Of a stretch of DNA of 5,900 nt, positions 1 through 5,240 are shown in pieces. The notes beneath the pieces are model-generated. The model saw only the letters and a list, made by a program, of their open reading frames with translations, was not told where the DNA came from and searched no databases. Position 1 is the first letter of the stretch; every line of letters begins with the position of its first letter. The translations under genes were made by a program, and so were the position numbers. This stretch comes from Sulfurospirillum arcachonense (GTDB lineage Bacteria; Campylobacterota; Campylobacteria; Campylobacterales; Sulfurospirillaceae), in assembly GCA_015662785.1 (NCBI GenBank), contig DQTM01000272.1, positions 1 to 5,900 of the forward strand, given 5' to 3'.

Positions 1-545
1 ATCACCGAATGACTCTCTAAAGCTTCTATCTTGCCATCCAGAAGAGTTATCACACCTTTACATGTAGACTCTTCTACTATGAGTTCTAACGCAAATGTGT
101 TTTCTAAAAACTCTATATCTTCTTTCAAGCAGTTATCATAAAGCGTATGAAGAAGTTTTAGTCCTGTGTAATCTTGAGAGTAAGTTGTTCTGTCCTTACT
201 TGCTGCCCCAAACTTTCTTTGGGCGATTCTATCTTTGTTTCTTGAAAAAGGCATACCGATGGAATCTAGCCACTCTATATCTTCTTTTGCACCTTCACAC
301 ATATCTGTTACCATTTGCTCATTTGCTAAACCTGCGGCACCTTTGATAGTGTCTTTTACATGTAGAGCTGGACTATCGCCCTCGTCATCGTAAATAACGC
401 CATTGAGTCCACCTTGTGCCATACACGTTGCGGCAGTTGTTGGAGTAGATTGGCAAATGACCGCTACATGTAAACCTTGTTTTTTTGCTTCCAAAGCTGA
501 GCTTAGTCCTGCTCCACCACTTCCAACTATGAGTAAATCAAACAT
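1..545 (-). CDS. Fumarate reductase/succinate dehydrogenase-type flavoprotein subunit, N-terminal part (runs off left edge)
   Basis: Not in frame with any stop: 181 codons are visible from the ATG at 545 to the window edge. The protein opens with MFDLLIVGSGGAGLSSALEA, a Rossmann FAD-binding GxGxxG (residues 8-13), followed by MAQGGLNGV (42-50), EGDSPALHVKDT (55-66), IGMPFSR (96-102) and SQDYTGLKLLHTLYD (123-137). These are the order and spacing of the FAD domain of FrdA/SdhA flavoproteins, closest by eye to the MfrA (methylmenaquinol:fumarate reductase, 'type E' Sdh) group of Campylobacterota. The enzyme would interconvert fumarate and succinate with an iron-sulfur partner, not visible here. 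There is no Tat signal peptide, unlike periplasmic MfrA, so a cytoplasmic form is inferred. The usual flavin-linking histidine four residues before AQGG is Ala39, so FAD should be non-covalent. The start overlaps the preceding gene's stop by one base (TAATG). L-aspartate oxidase is a less likely alternative. Confidence 0.83.
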   Translation of the reverse strand, partial: MFDLLIVGSGGAGLSSALEAKKQGLHVAVICQSTPTTAATCMAQGGLNGVIYDDEGDSPALHVKDTIKGAAGLANEQMVTDMCEGAKEDIEWLDSIGMPFSRNKDRIAQRKFGAASKDRTTYSQDYTGLKLLHTLYDNCLKEDIEFLENTFALELIVEESTCKGVITLLDGKIEALESHSV

Positions 546-1477
546 TATGTTTTTTTAAATTCTTTTATATTGTTAGCTACTATCTTCATCAATTCCACTC
601 TAGCTTCATAACTAGCCCAAGCGATGTGAGGCGTAATAACTATGTTATCTTTTTTCTCAATATGAAGAAGTTTGTTGTCCTCTTCCATAGGTTCAGTTAC
701 AGTTACGTCTAGTCCTGCAAGTATGCCGTTGTTGTCAATTGCATCTGCCAAATCAGCTTCGTCTACTATGCCACCACGACCAACATTGATTAAAATCGCA
801 CCTTTTTTCATGAGGTTTAATTGCTCTTTTTTTATAAGCCCTTTTGTTTTTTCATTGAGTGGTGCATGAATAGAAATGATATCGCATTCACTTAGCATTT
901 CTGAAAGTTCCATGCGCGTATGAGAGATATCGTTATTTACTCCACTTGTAGAGTAGTAACTCACGTTAGCCCCAAAAGCATCTGCTACTTTTGCAACAGA
1001 TTTACCGATAGTTCCAAACCCGATAATGCCCCATTTTTTGCCTTTTATCTCGCTATAAGGACGTTCTACATTGGTAAAAAGCCCACTTCTACTCCACTCT
1101 CCACTACTAACAAACTTATCATAAAATTTTGTTTGAGCCATAAGATAAAGTGCTAAAGTAAAGGTGGTTTGAGTCACGGAAGCTGTAGAGTAACCAGCTG
1201 CATTTTTAACTTCAATGCCTTTTTGTTTTGCATAATCCAAATCAACATTGTTCATACCAGTCGCAGTTATACAGATGAGTCTAAGCTGAAGACACTTGTC
1301 CATAACATCACTATCTATCACAACCTTATTTGTTAAAACAACCTGAGCATTTCCTATATGCTCAACGGTTTGAGCCTTTGAAGTAGTTGAGTAAGTTACA
1401 AACTCTCCAAACTCTTTAAAAGCTTCCAAACTAACATCATCACCCATCGTTTTTGCATCTAAAAACACTGTTTTCAT
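545..1477 (-). CDS. D-2-hydroxyacid dehydrogenase (glycerate/hydroxypyruvate reductase-like)
   Basis: A complete 310-residue NAD-dependent D-2-hydroxyacid dehydrogenase, the normal length for the short members of the family. The substrate-domain motif ATGMNNVDL is at residues 72-80 and the nucleotide-binding GFGTIG at 153-158. The catalytic set is intact: Arg234 in NVGRGGIVDE, Glu262 after GLDVTV and His284 in TPHIAWAS. The HIAWASYEAR ending resembles HprA-type glycerate dehydrogenases and Campylobacter Cj0373, but substrate choice (hydroxypyruvate, glyoxylate, pyruvate) cannot be read from sequence. The start ATG at 1477 follows a good AGGGG ribosome site with a five-A spacer; this site overlaps the TAG stop of the broken gene before it. 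The stop shares one base with the next ATG, suggesting coupling to the flavoprotein. The enzyme is soluble and cytoplasmic by inference. Confidence 0.92.
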   Translation of the reverse strand: MKTVFLDAKTMGDDVSLEAFKEFGEFVTYSTTSKAQTVEHIGNAQVVLTNKVVIDSDVMDKCLQLRLICITATGMNNVDLDYAKQKGIEVKNAAGYSTASVTQTTFTLALYLMAQTKFYDKFVSSGEWSRSGLFTNVERPYSEIKGKKWGIIGFGTIGKSVAKVADAFGANVSYYSTSGVNNDISHTRMELSEMLSECDIISIHAPLNEKTKGLIKKEQLNLMKKGAILINVGRGGIVDEADLADAIDNNGILAGLDVTVTEPMEEDNKLLHIEKKDNIVITPHIAWASYEARVELMKIVANNIKEFKKT

Positions 1478-1485
1478 TTTTTCCC

Positions 1486-1859
1486 CTATATCTTAAATGG
1501 TCCGCAAACCAATGCTCTTTTTACTCCAGCACTCAAACTGTCTAATCCCTCTATCACTTTTTCTCTGCTTATCAAAACATCTGTGATTTGACTTGAGTAT
1601 TTTATAGCACTCTCTCTCATCATGCCAAGCATAGGCCAACCCCATAAAGCTGAAACCGTAACTTCATCTTGAACAAAATGAGGCTCAGTTAAAAATCTAC
1701 ACCCAAACCAGCACCATACTCAACAAAAACATTAATACCAACTGCGGTTAGCTGCCCAACATCTCTAGGTGTCAAAGCTACTCTTTTTTCTAATCCTCCA
1801 GGATTTTCAGGAGATTCTACCTCTTTTACTAAAGCTATATTTTTAAATTCTATTTTCAT
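1486..1859 (-). pseudogene. Broken AlaDH/PNT- or saccharopine-dehydrogenase-type oxidoreductase (internal deletion plus frame change)
   Basis: Two remnants lie in different frames. From the ATG at 1859 (GGAG six bases upstream; a GTG at 1871 is the less likely start) the reading is MKIEFKNIALVKEVESPENP and then GGLEKRVALTPRDV. This is the start of the alanine dehydrogenase/transhydrogenase N-terminal domain, where E.RVALTP binds substrate in the family. It stops at TAA (1691-1689) straight after a run of five T. In the -1 frame, coding resumes at once as LTEPHFVQDEVTVSALWGWP and continues to TAG at 1488-1486, including PMLGMMRESAIKYSSQI. That resembles the LP..LPRESS..YS..L.P C-terminal helix of saccharopine-dehydrogenase-type enzymes. 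Joined, the two make about 124 residues against about 370 for the family, so the whole NAD-binding middle is gone. No ATG opens the second half before its conserved part. The assignment of both halves to one ancestral gene is inference. The short 56-residue product may still be translated. Confidence 0.62.
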
Positions 1860-1885
1860 TTTGTTCTCCACTTATTTTGAAGTTT

Positions 1886-2356
1886 TTAACCTCTTGCCTC
1901 TTTGATTGCATTATAAGCCTCATTTAAATCTTGTGTTTTTTTCTGTGCAAATTTTAGCATATCTGCTGGCAAATCTTTACTAGCTATTGAGTCATAGTGG
2001 TACTCTTTGACCAATCTTCTATAGTTTTTCTTAATCATATCCATACTATCAGTTGGTTGTGATTCTAGTATCTCGTAGTAATTATTGGTTGCATTGTGTG
2101 GTTGTGCAAAGTTTGGAGGTCTTTGGTTTGTGTAGCTGTATTTTTGGTATCTAAAGTTAGCTCCATTTTTAAAACTTCCACTTCCTATCATGGCTAAACC
2201 GATGACCAAAAAGAAGTTAAATGGGAAAAAGAGTATCCTTGGGGCAAAAAGCAGAAGTAGTATACCTATAACTATTGTACCAAAACAGACACCCAACCAA
2301 AGGACTTCTAGAAAAACTCCCAGTGCTATGATCGCAAATCCAAAAAACTTTTTCAT
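1886..2356 (-). CDS. Membrane-anchored J-domain-like protein with altered HPD motif
   Basis: A 156-residue protein with two or three hydrophobic membrane segments in residues 5-58, a polar Tyr/Asn/Gln-rich linker (65-92), and a C-terminal J-like domain (93-156). The last matches the DjlA/TerB-linked type: YYEILESQPTDSMDMIKKNY, then RRLVKEYH, then SKDLPADMLKFAQKKTQDLN and EAYNAIKE. In J-domains helix II ends in HPD, which triggers DnaK ATP hydrolysis; here it is HYD (120-122) followed by Ser instead of the usual Lys. The fold is probably kept but DnaK stimulation is doubtful. The domain would face the cytoplasm if the anchor is an even-numbered hairpin. The ATG overlaps the ATP-grasp stop as ATGA, and the ribosome site (AGG touching the ATG) is poor, so translation probably depends on coupling. 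It could serve the neighbouring ligase or lipoprotein, but no function is established. Confidence 0.82.
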   Translation of the reverse strand: MKKFFGFAIIALGVFLEVLWLGVCFGTIVIGILLLLFAPRILFFPFNFFLVIGLAMIGSGSFKNGANFRYQKYSYTNQRPPNFAQPHNATNNYYEILESQPTDSMDMIKKNYRRLVKEYHYDSIASKDLPADMLKFAQKKTQDLNEAYNAIKEARG

Positions 2357-3531
2357 CCTATGACATGTCCTACAAATTTTGAGTAGTTATTGAGTATCAA
2401 GCCACCCCTTCTAAAACCAAGTCCACAAGCTTCATACGCATAAAAAACTCCCGCTTGGTAACTTTCGCCATTTTTATCTGTGTTTAGCTCTACATACTCT
2501 TGGTAGATAGGGGCAAAGTTTTCATACTCTCCCTCTTCTTGTGCTATTACATGGTTTTTTTCATCTAAAATTACAGTATTTGCACCTTCTCTTCCAAAAA
2601 CTCTCTTTTCTACCTGTTTTTTACCTTGTAGTGGCTCATAAGAACACTCAAGAAGAAGAGGATGATTTGGGTACAAATCCCACAATATTTTCATAAATGC
2701 TTTACTCTGAAACATCAACGTATACGCAGGGTTTAAGATGATAGCTTTTTGGTTATCCATGATTTCACGCAACATCAAAGCAAGACCACTCTCATCTATG
2801 CCTATGTTTTCCCAAGGAATCAGCTTAAACCAATACTCAAAGTTTTCATCACCTTTAAAAATTCCATCTTCTCCATCAAATTCTACCTCATCGGCAAATG
2901 CAAAATCCGTACCAAAACCGGCTTCATTTGCTGCTGATTGGAGTAGTTTTGTAGTGTTTTCATCTTCAATACTTCCTTTTACACTTGAAAAAAGTATCTT
3001 CCAGCCATTATAATTTTCAGCAAAATTTTCAGTATCACCACTCATAACAACCAAACGTTTGAAATTCTCTTTTATCGCTTCATAGGTATTGTTAAACTGA
3101 CTTCGCTCATCCATACCATTGGCTTTAAGCAATGCCCACTGAACTATAGCGGTTTCAAAAAGAGCAGTTGGAGTATCTGCGTTAAACTCTATAAGCTTGA
3201 TTGGTTTTCCGTCAACTCCGCCAGCCAAATCAAATCTTCCGTACAGATGCCAATGTATATCGTTTTCCCATGACTGTTTTACCATATCTATGACATTAAA
3301 AGGAATTCCTATCTCGTGAAGTAAATCATTTTGGATAACATGTTCACCAGCTTCTACGAACATGTCGTATAACTCGTTAGTAGCTTCATAGTATTTATCA
3401 GCTTCTTCTTGCGTAACTATAACAAGTTCATCAGCTACGTATGGGCTTTTGTCTTCATCTGTATGCCAGTAAAACCCAATTGATTCTAAGAACTCACTTG
3501 TTAGTGGTTTTACTTTTTCTAAAGTTACCAT
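2353..3531 (-). CDS. Glutathionylspermidine synthase-family ATP-grasp amide ligase (YgiC/YjfC-like)
   Basis: A 392-residue stand-alone synthetase domain of the GspS family, the size of E. coli YgiC and YjfC and lacking the amidase half of true GspSA. Recognisable pieces in order are FYWHTDEDKSPYVADE (20-35), VKQSWEND (84-91), YGRFDLA (97-103), IEFNADTPTALFE (114-126, a family hallmark), ILNPAYTLMFQSKAFMKILW (265-284), LECSYEPL (294-301), VFGREGANTV (311-320, ATP-grasp loop) and GVFYAYEACGLGFRRG (361-376). Family chemistry is ATP-dependent activation of a glycine carboxylate and amide formation with an amine. The true substrate of YgiC-type members is not known, so 'glutathionylspermidine' is a family label only. 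The ATG at 3531 directly abuts the lipoprotein stop (TAGATG) and its ribosome site GGTGGA lies inside the lipoprotein's last Gly-Gly codons. Campylobacter Cj0372 is the likely orthologue. Cytoplasmic, by lack of any signal. Confidence 0.93.
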   Translation of the reverse strand: MVTLEKVKPLTSEFLESIGFYWHTDEDKSPYVADELVIVTQEEADKYYEATNELYDMFVEAGEHVIQNDLLHEIGIPFNVIDMVKQSWENDIHWHLYGRFDLAGGVDGKPIKLIEFNADTPTALFETAIVQWALLKANGMDERSQFNNTYEAIKENFKRLVVMSGDTENFAENYNGWKILFSSVKGSIEDENTTKLLQSAANEAGFGTDFAFADEVEFDGEDGIFKGDENFEYWFKLIPWENIGIDESGLALMLREIMDNQKAIILNPAYTLMFQSKAFMKILWDLYPNHPLLLECSYEPLQGKKQVEKRVFGREGANTVILDEKNHVIAQEEGEYENFAPIYQEYVELNTDKNGESYQAGVFYAYEACGLGFRRGGLILNNYSKFVGHVIG

Positions 3532-4134
3532 CTATCCACCAAATCCAAATAAAGAACGTGACTTTGTTCTAGTCTTACTTCCAAAAAAACCACCACTTTT
3601 TTTAGTGCCTGATTTTAATCCACCACTTCTTGCTTTTTTGAAACTACTGTTACTTCTACTATATGCTTGTGGGGTTTTATAGTTTGTTCTTCTTTGGCTT
3701 TGAAAGTTTTGATTGTTAAAAAGTTTGTTTCCAATATAACTTCCTAACATTGCCCCTGCTACACTTGAAAGTAAAATCGAACCAAGTCCTGGAGCACCTG
3801 TACTCATGGATGGTTCAGTCAAAGATGAAGTCCCATTGTCTATTTTTACAGCTTCTTCGGCTACTAACTTATCCATCTCTGCTTTTGAGAGCATCCTCTC
3901 ACGTCCATCAAGCTCACGAACTACAATTCTAGTTGTTGCACTTGGGTACTCTTCTACTATCGTATAGCCTCCATTTTCCAACTGTTCTATAACAACAAAT
4001 GCTCCTTGTACTTTTGAAGCTTCTGTAAAGGCATTTTCATTACTCTTTTTCTCACAACCTTGCATACCGGCTATAACCATTGCTCCGATTCCACCAGCTA
4101 TAACATAGTCTGATATCTTTCTTATGTATTTCAT
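3532..4134 (-). CDS. UPF0323-type lipoprotein with glycine zipper and basic Gly/Ser-rich tail ending Gly-Gly
   Basis: A 200-residue protein with the features of the UPF0323 lipoproteins of Campylobacter (Cj0371) and Helicobacter. The signal peptide MKYIRKISDYVIAGGIGAMV leads to Cys27 in AGMQGCEKK; Gln at -2 makes the lipobox non-standard. Then come a globular part (40-98, with VQGAFVVIEQLENGGYTIVE), a Ser/Thr/Pro linker, a glycine-zipper-like hydrophobic segment (115-139, GLGSILLSSVAGAMLGSYIG) and a strongly basic low-complexity tail (146-200) that ends SRSLFGFGG. It is exported and probably membrane-bound. The start ATG overlaps the previous stop (ATGA) with an AGG six bases upstream; its own stop touches the ligase ATG. 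The layout (Cys-Glu-Lys after the lipobox, zipper, GGF-rich tail ending in Gly-Gly, next to a GspS-like enzyme) recalls E. coli YgiB/YjfM (DUF1190). Whether these are homologous is not settled here. Confidence 0.88.
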   Translation of the reverse strand: MKYIRKISDYVIAGGIGAMVIAGMQGCEKKSNENAFTEASKVQGAFVVIEQLENGGYTIVEEYPSATTRIVVRELDGRERMLSKAEMDKLVAEEAVKIDNGTSSLTEPSMSTGAPGLGSILLSSVAGAMLGSYIGNKLFNNQNFQSQRRTNYKTPQAYSRSNSSFKKARSGGLKSGTKKSGGFFGSKTRTKSRSLFGFGG

Positions 4135-4790
4135 TTTTTTCCTATAATCTTTTTTAATTTTATATCTTTTTTTATGTAAATCTCATCATAACTTATCTTT
4201 ACATGTAAAGACTTACCTAATTGCTTTTTTACTTTTTTTGTTATCTTTTTTTGTTCTTGCACTGTAAAGCCTTTTTGGTAAAACCTATCGTTTAAAAGTT
4301 CCCAATCTCCAAATGACTCACACATCTGTTCTACTATATCTTCCTCTATTTCAATCTCTTCAACAACTTCTATAGGTTCATTTGACTCAAGTTTATGTCC
4401 TAAAGTAGGAACATTTGCTAAAGTCAATATAGTCTTTAACTGCTCATCTCTCTCTTTATATACTTTTTCTATCATCTGTTTTGATTCTATGAGCATATTC
4501 TCTTTTTCACGATAAAGTCTATCTCTATCATCTTCAAGTTTTTCATTTTTATGTTTTAACTCTTCTATTTGAGATTTTAAAAGGTCAATATACTCACTAT
4601 CCATTGTATTTGTTATGGGTGCTCTTTTGGGTAGTCTTCCTTCTCTTTGTACATTAGATGTTAGTAAAACATATTTTTTTCCATCTTCAGTAACAGCTTC
4701 TAAAGTACCACGTCTTAGGCGATTATAAATAGCCTCTTTACTAACACTTAAGTACTTTGCCATATCCATAACAGTTAGTTTTTTGTCCAT
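4131..4790 (-). CDS. HTH and coiled-coil DNA-binding-like protein, operon leader
   Basis: A 219-residue protein of unknown function. Residues 4-45 (KLTVMDMAKYLSVSKEAIYN, then RLRRGTLEAVTEDGKKYVLL) read as an excisionase/MerR-type winged helix: a 'domain-AKYLSVSKEAIYNRL' recognition helix followed by a beta hairpin. Residues 66-122 are a heptad-like, Glu/Lys/Arg-rich coiled coil. An acidic patch follows (138-152, VVEEIEIEE), then a region with QMCESFGDWELLNDRFYQKG and a lysine-rich C-terminus (180-219). This suggests a dimeric DNA-binding protein with a long rod, as in KfrA-like or Campylobacterota-specific DUF families (DUF3972 is one to test). It starts the operon that includes the lipoprotein and ligase: a TATAAT box lies 31 bases upstream and AAGGG precedes the ATG at 4790. 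Its stop overlaps the lipoprotein start. Autoregulation is possible but unproven. Confidence 0.8.
   Translation of the reverse strand: MDKKLTVMDMAKYLSVSKEAIYNRLRRGTLEAVTEDGKKYVLLTSNVQREGRLPKRAPITNTMDSEYIDLLKSQIEELKHKNEKLEDDRDRLYREKENMLIESKQMIEKVYKERDEQLKTILTLANVPTLGHKLESNEPIEVVEEIEIEEDIVEQMCESFGDWELLNDRFYQKGFTVQEQKKITKKVKKQLGKSLHVKISYDEIYIKKDIKLKKIIGKK
4196..4211. repeat. 16-bp perfect palindrome with TACATGTA core
   Basis: TCTTTACATGTAAAGA reads the same on both strands and lies inside the 3' part of the HTH/coiled-coil gene. Its core TACATGTA also occurs at 59-66, 357-364 and 465-472 inside the flavoprotein gene. Four copies is more than the roughly 0.2 expected for this base composition (my estimate), so this may be an iterated genomic palindrome. 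Confidence 0.55.
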
Positions 4791-4820
4791 GAGTTTTTCC
4801 CTTTTGCTAACAGATTTGTT

Positions 4821-4826
4821 ATTATA
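4821..4826 (-). promoter_or_regulatory. -10 box (TATAAT) for the HTH/lipoprotein/ligase operon
   Basis: On the minus strand the sequence reads TTAGATATAATAAC, a perfect TATAAT ending about 30 bases before the ATG at 4790. No good -35 is visible 17 bases further up (CTTCTC), which is common in Campylobacterota. It lies just after the hairpin that follows rpsU, so the operon can be transcribed independently of rpsU. Confidence 0.6.
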
Positions 4827-4851
4827 TCTAATTGGGGGAATTTTGAGAAGT

Positions 4852-4876
4852 TTAAGGGAGAACTAGTCTCCCTTAA
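4852..4876 (-). terminator. Hairpin after rpsU, probable weak terminator
   Basis: A perfect 10-bp inverted repeat, TTAAGGGAGA / TCTCCCTTAA, with a five-base loop, begins four bases after the rpsU stop. In the rpsU direction it is followed by ACTTCTCAAAATT rather than a clean T-run. It may therefore be a leaky terminator or a 3'-end stabilising/processing stem that lets some rpsU transcript continue into the operon. Confidence 0.6.
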
Positions 4877-4880
4877 GTGA

Positions 4881-5093
4881 TTATAGTCTAGACTCGTAGC
4901 GTCTAAGCATATATAGTTTCTTAAGCATTTTCTTACGAGCACTGATTTTCTGTTTTTTCTTCTTTTCAGTTCCTGTTTCGAAAAATCTTCTAGCACGAGT
5001 TTCAGTAACAACTAGATTTCTATCTACTTGTTTCTTAAACTTTCTATACGCTTCGTCAAAAGAGTCATTAGGATGTACCTTAATACCTGGCAT
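4881..5093 (-). CDS. rpsU: 30S ribosomal protein S21
   Basis: A complete 70-residue S21. It begins MPGIKVHPNDSFDEAYRKFK and continues with KKQVDRNLVVTETRARRFFE, then a Lys/Arg-rich C-terminal helix ending YMLRRYESRL. The F/D-AYRKFKKQV and E.R.RRFFE segments are the hallmark of bS21, which sits near the anti-Shine-Dalgarno end of 16S rRNA on the small subunit and helps initiation. The length is typical. The start ATG has a strong GAGG four bases upstream, with AAGGTGG just before that. It has its own extended -10 promoter and a hairpin right after the stop. It is divergent from the recombinase-like gene and is followed by the lipoprotein/ligase operon, as in Campylobacter (Cj0370 onward). A longer overlapping frame at 4775-5011 is a shadow of this gene. 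Confidence 0.98.
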   Translation of the reverse strand: MPGIKVHPNDSFDEAYRKFKKQVDRNLVVTETRARRFFETGTEKKKKQKISARKKMLKKLYMLRRYESRL

Positions 5094-5128
5094 CCGACCT
5101 CACCACCTTTCGTTTAAATTTGGCTTTT

Positions 5129-5134
5129 ATTATA
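5129..5134 (-). promoter_or_regulatory. Extended -10 promoter element for rpsU
   Basis: The minus strand reads TTTTGGGTATAATAAAAG: a perfect TATAAT preceded by a G-rich extension and an upstream run of T, typical of Campylobacterota sigma-70 promoters that lack a clear -35. The -10 ends 35 bases before the rpsU ATG. The position where a -35 would fall (about 5152-5157) touches the left arm of the inverted repeat at 5156-5163. Confidence 0.65.
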
Positions 5135-5155
5135 CCCAAAAAAAATATGCTGGAG

Positions 5156-5201
5156 CTTAGACGATAAATATATGATATTTTCTTGACTTTTTACGTCTAA
5201 G
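5156..5201. promoter_or_regulatory. Inverted repeat between divergent promoters, candidate operator
   Basis: CTTAGACG (5156-5163) and CGTCTAAG (5194-5201) form a perfect 8-bp inverted repeat with arm centres 38 bp apart. The right arm sits between the -35 and -10 of the plus-strand promoter; the left arm reaches the -35 region of rpsU. A dimeric regulator bound here could affect both genes. The adjacent HTH-carrying recombinase-like protein is the obvious candidate, by inference only. Confidence 0.4.
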
Positions 5202-5211
5202 TTGTTATAAT
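5183..5211 (+). promoter_or_regulatory. Sigma-70 promoter for the recombinase-like gene
   Basis: TTGACT (5183-5188), a 17-base spacer and a perfect TATAAT (5206-5211). This is an unusually close match to consensus for an AT-rich Campylobacterota genome. Transcription would start near 5218, giving a leader of about 23 bases. Confidence 0.8.
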
Positions 5212-5218
5212 TCTATTA

Positions 5219-5236
5219 GTGACAAAAAGGTGACAA
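5219..5236 (+). repeat. GTGACAA direct repeat in the leader of the recombinase-like gene
   Basis: GTGACAA occurs at 5219-5225 and again at 5230-5236, exactly 11 bp apart (one helical turn), between the predicted transcription start and the ATG at 5241. The second copy overlaps the AAGG ribosome site (5227-5230). It may be a binding site for a repressor, or chance. Confidence 0.4.
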
Positions 5237-5240
5237 TAAC

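Noticed and set aside
95..346. 83-codon plus-strand frame opposite the flavoprotein
   Set aside because: The minus strand encodes a clear FAD-binding domain; this frame is low-complexity Leu/Tyr/Phe shadow.
1689..1696. Programmed -1 frameshift at the T5-TAA junction
   Set aside because: It is not a standard X XXY YYZ heptamer in frame, and even the fused product would lack the NAD-binding domain; deletion and decay explain it more simply.
3301..3310. AGGAATTCCT palindrome
   Set aside because: A single 10-bp palindrome inside coding sequence, translated normally; no sign of function.
4775..5011. 78-codon minus-strand frame overlapping rpsU
   Set aside because: It is an out-of-frame shadow of rpsU with no family resemblance; rpsU has the ribosome site and the S21 motifs.
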